DNA of 22,242 bases, taken from assembly GCA_964448285.1 (NCBI GenBank), contig CAYUWG010000060.1, positions 1 through 22,242 of the forward strand, read 5' to 3'. The translations under genes were made by a program, and so were the position numbers. The DNA comes from CAYUWG01 sp964448285 (lineage in GTDB: Bacteria; Bacteroidota; Ignavibacteria; SZUA-365). Each line of letters opens with the position of its first letter. Position 1 is the first letter of the stretch. Positions 1 to 7,857 of the stretch are shown here, piece by piece. The notes beneath the pieces are model-generated. The model was given only the letters and a program-made list of their open reading frames with translations, had not been told where the DNA came from and searched no databases.

Positions 1-1
1 G

Positions 2-1084
2 GGAACGTACTACGGAGGAAATAGGGATGAATACATTCTGGGTAGTATCGTAGCGGACGGAAATAACGTTTTCATAACAGGTTCTACTAAAAGCAACAAC
101 TTCCCTGTGACAGCGGGTGCATTTCAAACCTCTTATGCCGGAGGTATCATTTCTGGCGATGCGTTCATCTTGAAATTTTCCAATTCCGGAAACAGAATAT
201 GGGCAACGTATTATGGTGGAAGCTATGATGATGACGCCACTGGCGTTGCTATCGATGGGAGTTCGAATGTTGTCATAACAGGACACACCCAAAGTTTGAA
301 TTTCCCTACAACGAACGGTGCATTTCAAACATCATTATCAGGTTATTCTGATGCGTATTTAGCGAAGCTCAACACAAACGGCACTCGGCTATGGGCAACA
401 TACGTCGGTGGTGGTTCATCTGACTTCGGAGAAGGAGTTTCAACCGATGGCAATGCGAATATTTTCGCTTCAGGATTCACATCAAGTACGAACTTCCCGA
501 TTACATTTGGAGCGCTACAGACAACACATGGAGGGAATAATGATGCGTTTCTTATAAAGTTTAACGGTAGTGGATCATTACTGTGGTCAACTTTCTATGG
601 AGGAAGTGGCGAAGAAAAATACGGAAGCGTGGCAACGTATACCAACGGAAATGTTGCTTTTACATGCCTCTCAACAAGTACGAACCTCGCGTTGCACAAT
701 CCATATCAACCAACCAATGCTGGCGGAAGCGATGCCGTGGTTGTCTTTCTGAATTCAAATGGTTTTTTCTTGAAACGCTCCGTTGCACAGCGAATAGCAC
801 GCGCTTCGATTACACTCAATCATAATTTCCCCAATCCCTTTCATTCGATGACGATGATATCGTTTTCGCTCAACGAAAGCAGGCATGTGCGAATAAGCAT
901 TTATGATTTGCTTGGGAAAGAGGTAGCCGTACTTGAAGACAAAATATTCGAATCGGGCGTGCATACAAGCACTTGGAAGGTAGATTCAAGCATCCCTACA
1001 GGTAACTACATGCTACGTCTGACATCAAGCAATAGCGATGGGAAAGGCGAAGTCTCGCAACGTGTTCTTTCGCTGTTGAGATGA
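2..1084 (+). CDS. SBBP-repeat secreted protein, T9SS cargo (3' end only)
   Basis: The frame is open from base 2, so the gene starts upstream of the window. A GTG at 107 is internal valine, not a start. The visible part (about 360 residues) holds repeats of roughly 52 residues built on YGGS...D...GVA.D..GN...TG.T.S.NFP...GAFQT...G..DA...K....G, the SBBP/beta-propeller pattern of secreted FCB proteins. The last 85 or so residues (from NFPNPFHS to SQRVLSLLR) form a Por secretion/type A T9SS sorting domain: the PNPF start, the IYDLLGKEV strand and the G.Y.LRL ending are all visible. The protein is therefore probably carried across the outer membrane by the type IX system and anchored or released there. 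Enzymatic function cannot be read from the repeats. The gene ends 80 bases before the sensor kinase start and is AT-rich like that gene's first half. Confidence 0.88.
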   Translation, partial: GTYYGGNRDEYILGSIVADGNNVFITGSTKSNNFPVTAGAFQTSYAGGIISGDAFILKFSNSGNRIWATYYGGSYDDDATGVAIDGSSNVVITGHTQSLNFPTTNGAFQTSLSGYSDAYLAKLNTNGTRLWATYVGGGSSDFGEGVSTDGNANIFASGFTSSTNFPITFGALQTTHGGNNDAFLIKFNGSGSLLWSTFYGGSGEEKYGSVATYTNGNVAFTCLSTSTNLALHNPYQPTNAGGSDAVVVFLNSNGFFLKRSVAQRIARASITLNHNFPNPFHSMTMISFSLNESRHVRISIYDLLGKEVAVLEDKIFESGVHTSTWKVDSSIPTGNYMLRLTSSNSDGKGEVSQRVLSLLR

Positions 1085-1088
1085 AACC

Positions 1089-1120
1089 TTTGCGTTTCAT
1101 TTTCAGTGCCGTTAGGTTCG
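1089..1120 (+). promoter_or_regulatory. candidate Bacteroidetes-type promoter for the sensor kinase
   Basis: TTTG at 1089-1092 is followed after exactly 20 bases by TAGGTTCG at 1113-1120, which matches the TAnnTTTG -7 element at all but one fixed position. Transcription would begin a few bases later, leaving a leader of about 35-40 bases that contains the strong Shine-Dalgarno. The site lies just after the stop codon of the upstream gene. It is inferred from pattern and spacing only. Confidence 0.45.
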
Positions 1121-1153
1121 TAGTGCAAAAATATTTCTTCGCCTTCTCGAAAC

Positions 1154-1160
1154 AGGAGGA
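1154..1160 (+). promoter_or_regulatory. ribosome binding site fixing the kinase start
   Basis: AGGAGGA lies 4 bases before ATG 1165. This decides between that ATG and the in-frame ATG at 1081, which overlaps the previous stop codon, has no Shine-Dalgarno, and would put 28 extra residues ahead of the signal peptide. Confidence 0.85.
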
Positions 1161-1164
1161 TTGC

Positions 1165-4137
1165 ATGAATCAATTGAGAAAATATATCCGCAGTACGAAC
1201 CTTGCGTTGTTGTTCATCTTCACTTCAGCGATTGCTCAAGAGGCGAAGCTCAACAGCCTCCAAAACATCCTCAAGAAGCAGGGACAAGATACAAACCGAG
1301 TAAACACATTGGTTATGCTCGCAAGAGAATATACTGGTCGTGATAATGCGAAGGCGATCTCTTTCGGCGAGGAAGGTTTGAAGCTTGCAAATAAACTGTC
1401 CTTTCAACTTGGTTCAGCAAGAGCATCTGTTGAGTTAGCGAATGTTCGTTCGAGGATGGGCGATCAAAAGCGAGCACTTGATTTACTGCAACGAGGGCTC
1501 AGCATCGCCAAAAAAAAAGCAGAAACGGAAACGATTGTTCGAGCTCTTCTTGTCCTGAGCGAAATAAAAAGAACGTTGGGGAAAAACGCCGAAGCGATTT
1601 CGTACGCCGAAGAAGCATTGCAGATAGCAACAGAAACAGCGAATAAGTGCGGAATCGCGACAGCATGGAATAGCATCGGTTACAGCAATGCTAATCAAAG
1701 CAAACTTGATGTGGCTCTCGAATGTTTTTCCCATAGCCTAAAGTTGCAGGAAGAGCTTCGGGACACGTTAGACCTGAGTTCAACGCTTTTAAATATCGGC
1801 GTCGTATACATGAGAAAGGGACAATACTCCACTGGTCTTGAATACTTAGAACGTTGTCGTGGAATGAAAGAGTATTTCGGAGATAAGTCCGGTTTGGCAA
1901 CGACGATCGTCAATATCGGAAATACTTATTCGCATCTCGGTCAAAACGAAAAAGCAGTGAAGTATTTCGAGCAGAGTCTTCAATTGTACAATGAGATTGG
2001 AGAAAAATCAGGTATTGCATCGTCGCATATTAACATCGGTACGATAAACTCGAGAGAGGGTGAATACGAGCGGGCTTTAAGACATTTAGAAATGGGTTTG
2101 CAAGTCGCAGAAGAAAGCGGCAATAAACGTTGGATGGCTAATGCGCTGAATAACATAGGAATTATTCATCTGGATCAGGGCAGGTACGACAAAGCGAGAC
2201 AATACTTTGAGCGTTGTTCGATATTACGCGAGGGAACCGGTGATAAATCAGGTCTCGCCGGTACCACAATTAATATCGGAAACACATTCTTGAGGCAGGG
2301 GAGATACCAAATTGCGCTGGATCATTTCCTAAATGGATTAAGGATCGCAGAGGAAATGGGTCACAAACCGTGGAGTATAGTCGCGATGATCAATATCGGC
2401 AATATCCACTTCAGACAAGGGAGAAGCGATCAAGCATTGGACTATTACAGCCGATGTTTGAAACTTCAGGAAGAGCGAGGTGATAAATTCGGAATAGTTG
2501 GATCACTAAACAATATCAGCAATATCCACTTCGTTCAAGAAAGATATGATCAAGCGCTCAAGTATTCGGAACAAAGCCTCAAACTTTCTGAAGAAATCAA
2601 GAATAGACCTAGCTATGTTAATGCATTGATCACGAGCGGAAACGCGTTTAAAGGACTTGGTAAGTACGATAACGCATTGGATTATTTCCAGCGAGCTTTG
2701 ATACTCAAGGATGAACTTGGTGACAAAGAAGGATCGGCGGGTGTCTTGAGCAACATAAGCGAGATATATCGATTGCAGAACAAACACGATAGCGCGTTGC
2801 AGAGCGCACGTCGTGGATACACTATCGCGCGAGAAATCGGTGCACTCGAACCTCTGCGACTTTCACTTCAAGCGCTCGTGGAAGTATCAGAGAAAGCCAG
2901 TGATTATAAACAAGCTTTAGAATATTTCAGAGAATATGATTCTCTTAAAGACTCTCTCCTCAACGAATCCAACATCAAATCCATCAACGAGATGACCGCC
3001 AAGTACGAGAGCGAGAAGAAAGAGCAACAGATCGCTTTGCTGGAAAAGGATAAAACGCTTCTCGAGAAGGATAAATCACTGCAAGCATCCGAGCTTGAGA
3101 AGCGACAAAAAGAGCTTGCGCTTCAGCGACTGAAGTCAGAGCATGACAAACAGAGAGCGGAGCTATTAGCCGTAGAACATGAGCGAAAGCTCCTTGAACT
3201 TGACCGTCGGACAACGGAATTGGAACTACAGAAAAGCGAAAAGGAAAAAGTGAGAAAGGAGAAGGATTATCAGGCATCGATTGCGACACGGGAGACGAGT
3301 CTGAGGAATGTACTTTTAGTCGGGCTTGTCCTTTTCATCGCAGTCGGCTTCCTCGGCATCAAACGTATTCAGGCAAAAAGAACTGAGGCGACACTCCGCG
3401 CAGAGGCAGCGGAGTATCAGGCGAAGGCGGCGGAAGCGGAGTCGCTGCGCATATCGGCAGAAGCAGCTAAGCGGGAAAAAGAAGCGCAGCACCTTTTCTC
3501 ACAGAGGCTCATCTCCTCGCAGGAGCGTGAGCGGAGGCGCATCGCATTCGAACTGCACGATGGCGTCAGCCAGGATATTCTCGTCCTGAAGAACCGGGCA
3601 GCCTCCGCGCTGCGCCGCGGAACGATGGACGAGGAAACGCGGCGACAACTCGAAGAGATCATCGAGACCGCGCAGGCTTCCATCACGGAAGTGCGCGAGG
3701 TGTCCCTGTCGCTGCGACCTGCAATACTCGAGCGCGCGGGTCTGCGCGAGACTCTCGCCTCGATGCTGTCGAAAGTTGCCGAGTCGTCCGAGATCGGCTT
3801 CGAGGTGCGGATAGACGAACTGCAGGGTGCGTTCCGCGAGGAGGAGGAGATCAACGTGTTTCGCATGGTGCAGGAGAGCGTCAACAACGTGCTGAAGCAC
3901 TCCGGCGCGTCGCATGCGTCCGTAGCGATCACGCGCTCCAACGATACCGTGGAGATCGCGATCGCCGACGATGGGAAGGGACTGCCTGCGGACATGATTG
4001 CTCACCGGAGTTCATCCGGTCTGGGATTGCAGAGCATCCAAGAGCGCGTCACGATGATGAACGGGCAGTGGAACATCGAATCAGGTGAAGGCAAGGGGAC
4101 GCGCATCCACGTCCGGCTGCCCGTACAGAACGGATGA
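1165..4137 (+). CDS. TPR-repeat sensor histidine kinase (HisKA_3/NarL-type)
   Basis: 990 residues. Order: signal peptide (about 1-24, ending AIAQ); thirteen tetratricopeptide-like units of almost exactly 40 residues (about residues 65-585); a charged coiled coil with LLEKDKT/LLEKDKS heptads; one membrane segment (about 716-733); a second coiled coil; a HisKA_3 dimerisation domain with the phospho-acceptor H798 in FELHDG; and an HATPase with N908 in VNNVLKH, the G1 box DDGKG (935-939) and a GLGL G2 box. The topology puts the TPR sensor in the periplasm and the kinase in the cytoplasm. All catalytic boxes are present, so it should be active on the response regulator that starts 3 bases downstream. 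The ligand is unknown. GC changes sharply inside the gene: lines 2041 and 2521 count 43% and 40%, lines 3661 and 3901 count 65% and 67%. Confidence 0.93.
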   Translation: MNQLRKYIRSTNLALLFIFTSAIAQEAKLNSLQNILKKQGQDTNRVNTLVMLAREYTGRDNAKAISFGEEGLKLANKLSFQLGSARASVELANVRSRMGDQKRALDLLQRGLSIAKKKAETETIVRALLVLSEIKRTLGKNAEAISYAEEALQIATETANKCGIATAWNSIGYSNANQSKLDVALECFSHSLKLQEELRDTLDLSSTLLNIGVVYMRKGQYSTGLEYLERCRGMKEYFGDKSGLATTIVNIGNTYSHLGQNEKAVKYFEQSLQLYNEIGEKSGIASSHINIGTINSREGEYERALRHLEMGLQVAEESGNKRWMANALNNIGIIHLDQGRYDKARQYFERCSILREGTGDKSGLAGTTINIGNTFLRQGRYQIALDHFLNGLRIAEEMGHKPWSIVAMINIGNIHFRQGRSDQALDYYSRCLKLQEERGDKFGIVGSLNNISNIHFVQERYDQALKYSEQSLKLSEEIKNRPSYVNALITSGNAFKGLGKYDNALDYFQRALILKDELGDKEGSAGVLSNISEIYRLQNKHDSALQSARRGYTIAREIGALEPLRLSLQALVEVSEKASDYKQALEYFREYDSLKDSLLNESNIKSINEMTAKYESEKKEQQIALLEKDKTLLEKDKSLQASELEKRQKELALQRLKSEHDKQRAELLAVEHERKLLELDRRTTELELQKSEKEKVRKEKDYQASIATRETSLRNVLLVGLVLFIAVGFLGIKRIQAKRTEATLRAEAAEYQAKAAEAESLRISAEAAKREKEAQHLFSQRLISSQERERRRIAFELHDGVSQDILVLKNRAASALRRGTMDEETRRQLEEIIETAQASITEVREVSLSLRPAILERAGLRETLASMLSKVAESSEIGFEVRIDELQGAFREEEEINVFRMVQESVNNVLKHSGASHASVAITRSNDTVEIAIADDGKGLPADMIAHRSSSGLGLQSIQERVTMMNGQWNIESGEGKGTRIHVRLPVQNG

Positions 4138-4140
4138 CCC

Positions 4141-4812
4141 GTGGAAGACCGCATCACCGTCTATATCGCTGACGACCACCCGCTCTTTCGCCGGGGCGTG
4201 CGCGAGGTGATCCAGGAAAACGAACGCTACATCATGCTCGGCGAAGCGGGCGATGGGGAGACGGCACTGCGGGAAATCCGCTCGCTCCATCCGGCGGTTG
4301 CCGTGCTCGACGTGGAGATGCCGGGCAGAAGCGGCTTGGACGTTGCGCGGGCACTTCAGGAAGAGGAGCGGGAAATCGCGGTGATCATGCTGACCGTGCA
4401 CGACGAAGACGCGATCTTCCACAAGGCGCGAGAGTATGGCGTCATGGGCTACATCCTGAAGGACAGCGCCTCCGTCGATATCCAGCAGGCGCTCGAAGCC
4501 GTCACCGACGGGGATTACTTCATCAGTCCGAGGATGGTGAAGTTCATGATGAAGAAATCGAAATCCGCTGCGTCACGGGAAGTGCTTTTCCGTTCGCTCG
4601 AAAGTTTGACCTCCGCGGAGAGGAACGTTCTTCTGAGGATCGCACAGAGCAAGTCCACGAAACAGATCGCGGATGAATTACACAACAGCCCGCGCACGAT
4701 CGGGAACCATCGCATGAACATCTGCCAGAAGCTCGACCTGCACGGCACACTCGCATTGCTCCGCTTCGCATTAGAGAACAGGGAGATGATAGAAGTGATG
4801 GATCTATCATGA
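4141..4812 (+). CDS. LuxR/NarL-family response regulator
   Basis: 223 residues. The receiver domain (about 5-120) has the acidic pair D11-D12, phospho-acceptor D57 (VLDVEMPG), T85 and K107, so every switch residue is present. The C-terminal LuxR-type helix-turn-helix (about 153-215) begins LTSAERNVL and carries the recognition helix around SPRTIGNHRMNICQKL. The start is GTG 4141, three bases after the kinase stop, with no strong Shine-Dalgarno, which suggests translational coupling. Gene order and domain classes make it the partner of the HisKA_3 kinase. Its regulon is unknown. Composition is GC-rich, matching the kinase half of the upstream gene rather than its TPR half. Confidence 0.93.
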   Translation: MEDRITVYIADDHPLFRRGVREVIQENERYIMLGEAGDGETALREIRSLHPAVAVLDVEMPGRSGLDVARALQEEEREIAVIMLTVHDEDAIFHKAREYGVMGYILKDSASVDIQQALEAVTDGDYFISPRMVKFMMKKSKSAASREVLFRSLESLTSAERNVLLRIAQSKSTKQIADELHNSPRTIGNHRMNICQKLDLHGTLALLRFALENREMIEVMDLS

Positions 4813-4967
4813 TGCCGTAGTGGATTGAGTCTATCGGAATGTAGTCACGAGTGATGTGTTCGCCACGTGGGAGTCAGTGCGAAAGACCACGAGTATTATG
4901 AACGGCCATCTCCGGTGAACTTATCCCAAGGCGCGATCAATTGAGCTTTCGCAGAATGACTCCAACA

Positions 4968-4993
4968 TCATCCTGAGCGCAGTCGAAGGATGA
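4968..4993 (+). repeat. dispersed hairpin repeat, copy 1
   Basis: Perfect 6-base arms TCATCC and GGATGA enclose the core TGAGCGCAGTCGAA. The core is shared with copy 2 (TGAGCGGAGTCGAA, opposite strand) and, more loosely, with copy 3 at 6737. Sequences of this kind are, to my recollection, common between genes in many environmental Bacteroidota-type genomes. Confidence 0.75.
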
Positions 4994-5006
4994 ATGCGCA
5001 CGACAT

Positions 5007-5034
5007 GTCGCGGTTCGACTCCGCTCACCGTGAC
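5007..5034 (-). repeat. dispersed hairpin repeat, copy 2 (inverted)
   Basis: Read on the minus strand: arm GTCACGG, core TGAGCGGAGTCGAA, arm CCGCGAC, with 6 of 7 arm positions able to pair. The core differs from copy 1 at one base while the arms are different but still complementary. It lies 13 bases from copy 1 in the opposite orientation. Confidence 0.75.
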
Positions 5035-5106
5035 GAGGATAGAGACAATCCCGAAGTGCGTCCCGGCCAAGATCAAGACCTGCATCGTGAGTCTGAAAGT
5101 TCGACG

Positions 5107-5137
5107 TTGTACTGAGCATCATGAACCGTTATCTTCT
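5107..5137 (+). promoter_or_regulatory. weak promoter candidate for thyX
   Basis: TTG at 5107-5109, 20 bases, then TATCTTCT at 5130-5137 (four of six fixed positions of TAnnTTTG). The spacing equals that of the better sites in this window, but the -7 match is poor. Confidence 0.25.
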
Positions 5138-5167
5138 TCCCAGTGATTTGATGAAAGCTTGTCGCGC

Positions 5168-6730
5168 ATGATCTCCACACAGACTTTTCTTTCCGCAGAG
5201 CCGGAAGTAACGCTCCAAAAAGCGTTCACGACGCCGTTCAAGAACGTGATCGCGACGGCGCGTACGTGCTATTCCTCCAAGGGCATCATCGATGATGAAA
5301 GTGTGGACCTCGAAAAGCACACGCCGCTCGCGAAGAGCATCTACGAAGCGGGGCACCACACGACGTACCAGCACGCGCAGTTTCAATTCAAGCTCTCGAA
5401 CGTTTCGCGGCAGTTCATCTGGTCGTTCCTGCACAGCCATCCGTTCTACAACTCCGAGCAGGTGAGCCAGCGCTATGTGCCCGTCAAGCCGGGGACATAT
5501 GCCATCCCGCCGCTGAAGGGCGAGGCGCAGTCGCTCTTCATCCGCACGGTGGACGAGCTTTTCGAACGCTATCGCCTGCTGATCGACCTTCTGTACAAAC
5601 CGACGGAAGCGGAGTTCTTCGGCATTTTTCCGGCACGGCGAAAATACGGTGAGAAGTACACCGGGCCGATTCGTAAGAAGGCAATGGAAGTCGCTCGGTA
5701 TGTGCTGCCGGTCAGCATGTTCGCGTACATGTACCACACGGTAAGCGGCGTCACGCTGCTGCGGTATTACCGGCTTTGCCGGCAATATGACGCTCCGCTC
5801 GAACAGCGCATCGTCGTGCAGAAGATGGTGAACTGCATGCTGGAACACGACGACGGCTACCGCGCCATCCTGCAGGAGCCGATCGAGCTGGAGCACACGC
5901 CGGAGTTCGCATTCCTCAGCGGACGACCTGAGGATCCGGGCTTTACGCGCCGAAGGGAATTCCTCGAACGATTCGACGCTTCGCTGGAAGGATTCACATC
6001 GAAGCTCATCGACTACAAGATGAACGGCGAGTCGGTGCTTGCAGACTCTGTGCGCGAAGTGCTCGGTCTCACGCAATCGGAAATGAGCGACGCCGACGCG
6101 GTCGATCTCGTACTCAATCCCGCGCGCAACACGATCCTCGGCGAGTCACTCGTTCTCACGACGCACTCGAAGCTTTCGCGCGCGATGAACCACGTGCATT
6201 ACACGTTCCGCCGCAAGCTCAGCCACACCGCCGATTCACAGGACCAGCGCCATCGCATGACGCCCGCTTCACGGCCGATCCTCGCAACCCACCAGACCGA
6301 CGACCCGGACTACGTCACGCCGAAGATCGTCTTCGCGGACGAGACCGTGCAGCGCGTGTACGACGAATCGATGGAACTCGCGTGGGAGACGTTCAACCGC
6401 CTGAAAGCGCTCGGCGTCTCCGATGAATTCGCGATGTACGTTCTTCCCAACGCGCTCTCCGTGCGTTTCACCGAATCGTCCGATCTCATGCATCTCCAGC
6501 ACAAGCACGTGATGCGGCTCTGCTACAATGCCCAGGAAGAAATCTGGGCGGCCTCACTCGACGAAGCCCGGCAGATTCGCGACGTGCATCCTTCCATCGG
6601 AAAGTATCTTCTCCCCCCGTGCACCATCCGCGACATGGCGAACGTGCGTCCCGTCTGCCCGGAGGGTGCGCGCTTCTGCGGCATCAAAGTGTGGAAAATG
6701 GACGTGGAGGAATTTCAAAGGGTGATATGA
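5168..6730 (+). CDS. thyX: double-length FAD-dependent thymidylate synthase (ThyX-like)
   Basis: 520 residues from ATG 5168. A TTG three codons earlier is possible, and an in-frame stop at 5144 limits the start. ThyX makes dTMP from dUMP using FAD, NADPH and methylene-tetrahydrofolate in the cytoplasm; the usual length is 220-250 residues, so this is about twice that. The first half has the ThyX-like stretch AGHHTTYQHAQFQF (61-74) followed by NSEQVSQRY (95-103), in the place of the flavin/dUMP motif RHRxxSxNExSxRY. The RHR and the serine are not kept there. The second half contains an RHR (in DQRHRMTPASR) and a ThyX-like C-terminal part, VLPNALSVRF then SSDLMHL and NAQEEIW. This reads as a tandem duplication in which each half keeps part of the site. 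Long ThyX-family proteins of this form exist, but catalysis is not proven from sequence. Confidence 0.82.
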   Translation: MISTQTFLSAEPEVTLQKAFTTPFKNVIATARTCYSSKGIIDDESVDLEKHTPLAKSIYEAGHHTTYQHAQFQFKLSNVSRQFIWSFLHSHPFYNSEQVSQRYVPVKPGTYAIPPLKGEAQSLFIRTVDELFERYRLLIDLLYKPTEAEFFGIFPARRKYGEKYTGPIRKKAMEVARYVLPVSMFAYMYHTVSGVTLLRYYRLCRQYDAPLEQRIVVQKMVNCMLEHDDGYRAILQEPIELEHTPEFAFLSGRPEDPGFTRRREFLERFDASLEGFTSKLIDYKMNGESVLADSVREVLGLTQSEMSDADAVDLVLNPARNTILGESLVLTTHSKLSRAMNHVHYTFRRKLSHTADSQDQRHRMTPASRPILATHQTDDPDYVTPKIVFADETVQRVYDESMELAWETFNRLKALGVSDEFAMYVLPNALSVRFTESSDLMHLQHKHVMRLCYNAQEEIWAASLDEARQIRDVHPSIGKYLLPPCTIRDMANVRPVCPEGARFCGIKVWKMDVEEFQRVI

Positions 6731-6736
6731 TTTGCA

Positions 6737-6763
6737 GTCATTCTGAACGCAGTGAAGAATCTC
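6737..6763 (+). repeat. dispersed hairpin repeat, copy 3
   Basis: Arm GTCATTC, core TGAACGCAGTGAA, arm GAATCTC. The inner four arm bases ATTC/GAAT pair. The core is a shortened version of the copy 1 core. It starts 7 bases after the thyX stop codon. Confidence 0.65.
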
Positions 6764-6799
6764 GTTGCTGAACTGACAAATGCCAATCGCCAAGGAACT

Positions 6800-6852
6800 T
6801 TCAAATCCCAAATTTCAAACAAATTCAAAATCCAAAATCTCGATCCAAAATG
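6800..6852. repeat. AT-rich CAAA-type short repeat tract
   Basis: The tract alternates TTCAAAT, CCCAAAT, TTCAAAC, AAATTCAAAA, TCCAAAA and TCCAAAA. It is low-complexity, non-coding, and lies between the 3' ends of two convergent genes. Confidence 0.5.
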
Positions 6853-6900
6853 CATCATTCCACGCTTCACTGTCTGATTGTTGGGATTTACCGTATCCGT

Positions 6901-7608
6901 CTATGAATACCAGACATTTAATCGCTTTATTAAAACCCAATCTCCTTGAATCTTCTTAAGGAACCACAGGTCACCAACACCAAAAAATAGCCCCCAGTTT
7001 AACGCTGATTCAAGGCAACAAAGTGTTTTATTGGAATTATACATTATCTCGGAGAATCCAGCCATTGGTCGATTGACAAGGGTATTCGTTTTTCTGCATT
7101 GACTCAGAAACAATAATCGATACGGATACCTCGAATGAATCAACTCTTTGTTGAATCCTTTAGGAGTCAAGCTCGCCTTGTTGAGTGAACAAACAAGTGG
7201 ATTGAACTGGGGGCCAATGTCGCTATACTCCCAACCCGGGGGTTCACAAGGACGTCCTGCGTGTTTCAGAGTACTATCGTTAATGCAGACTTCCAGAAGA
7301 AGACTATCTGGGAGTGAATGCAAACTGTCCGAGATATGTTTGATATATTCCCCTGCTCGATCTTTTGGCATCTGTTTCCAAAACTCATAAGCATTGTCAT
7401 TGGTATAACTTGCCCGGAGCCTACCCTGCTCTTCATTCCCGCACAAAGAGTCAAAGACGATGCTCAGAACTTGCGCATCATCGGTAAGTCCTTGATAAGG
7501 AGAAATGACCGGTTCCTTAAACAACGCACACGATCCGAATAGAAAACACACGCACACCGGAACGCCTACAACGAGTATTATTCCAATCTTAGCTGATGTT
7601 CTCATCAT
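6901..7608 (-). CDS. hypothetical lipoprotein
   Basis: 235 residues. I do not recognise the family. The N-terminus has a positively charged tip, a long hydrophobic stretch (about 8-25) and LFGSC, a weak lipobox with C27 as the likely lipidated cysteine. The rest is soluble, with several cysteines, and contains a WKQMPKDRAGEYIKHISDSL helix and a C-terminal GDLWFLKKIQGDWVLI segment, which resembles the end of small beta-rich lipoproteins. The start ATG (complement of 7606-7608) is preceded by GGAG at 8 bases; a second in-frame ATG follows at once. The gene is AT-richer than its neighbours and flanked by repeat tracts, suggesting an acquired or fast-evolving segment. Reading is toward thyX, so the two genes converge. 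Confidence 0.7.
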   Translation of the reverse strand: MMRTSAKIGIILVVGVPVCVCFLFGSCALFKEPVISPYQGLTDDAQVLSIVFDSLCGNEEQGRLRASYTNDNAYEFWKQMPKDRAGEYIKHISDSLHSLPDSLLLEVCINDSTLKHAGRPCEPPGWEYSDIGPQFNPLVCSLNKASLTPKGFNKELIHSRYPYRLLFLSQCRKTNTLVNRPMAGFSEIMYNSNKTLCCLESALNWGLFFGVGDLWFLKKIQGDWVLIKRLNVWYS

Positions 7609-7761
7609 GATTCTATCTCCACTTGATCCTTCCTGTACAATATCGTGAAAAATCTCAGATCAATTTCTGTTAACGTCTAAGTCTCTTCATTACAGTTCCA
7701 TCCATTATCGTCTCTGTTTTCTTATCTTCCATTCGCACGGTTCAATCTCTCGTGCGCGAAT

Positions 7762-7852
7762 CCGTAATCCGTAATCCCCAATCCGTAATCCCCAATCCGT
7801 AATCCGTAATCCCCAATCCGTAATCCCCAATCCGTAATCCGTAATCCGTAAT
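7762..7852. repeat. 13-unit heptamer tandem array
   Basis: Thirteen uninterrupted 7-base units of two kinds: A = CCGTAAT and B = CCCCAAT. The order is A A B A B, A A B A B, A A A, so a 35-base block is repeated exactly (7762-7796 and 7797-7831) and then followed by three A units. The array ends five bases before the ATG at 7858. On the minus strand it reads as an open frame of GLRITDYG/ITDWG type, a known source of false proteins. Confidence 0.95.
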
Positions 7853-7857
7853 CCCCC

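Larger units (their letters stand above)
4813..5167. other. intergenic spacer with hairpin repeats
   Basis: About 355 bases with no supportable gene. It holds two members of a short hairpin repeat family in opposite orientation (4968-4993 and 5007-5034). The complement of 4946-4960 begins GTCATTCTG, like a truncated further copy. A weak promoter candidate for thyX lies near the right end. No clear terminator follows the response regulator. Confidence 0.6.

Noticed and set aside
1081..1164. Longer start for the sensor kinase overlapping the previous stop codon
   Set aside because: No ribosome site there, and it would bury the signal peptide that begins at ATG 1165 behind AGGAGGA.
3417..4005. 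Two minus-strand open frames opposite the kinase domain
   Set aside because: Ser/Arg-rich shadows of the HATPase coding sequence with no start signal.
5129..6076. Long minus-strand open frame of 315 codons opposite thyX
   Set aside because: It is wholly inside the coding strand of the ThyX-like gene, is rich in Arg/His/Leu as expected for a shadow of a GC-rich gene, and shows no domain.
7762..7852. CRISPR-like or phage-attachment repeat
   Set aside because: Units are 7 bases with no spacers and no cas genes; it is a simple tandem array.
7776..7857. G-quadruplex in the minus strand of the heptamer array
   Set aside because: Only five runs of four or more G, separated by 10-24 bases; the loops are too long for a confident call, and two-G stacks would be weak.
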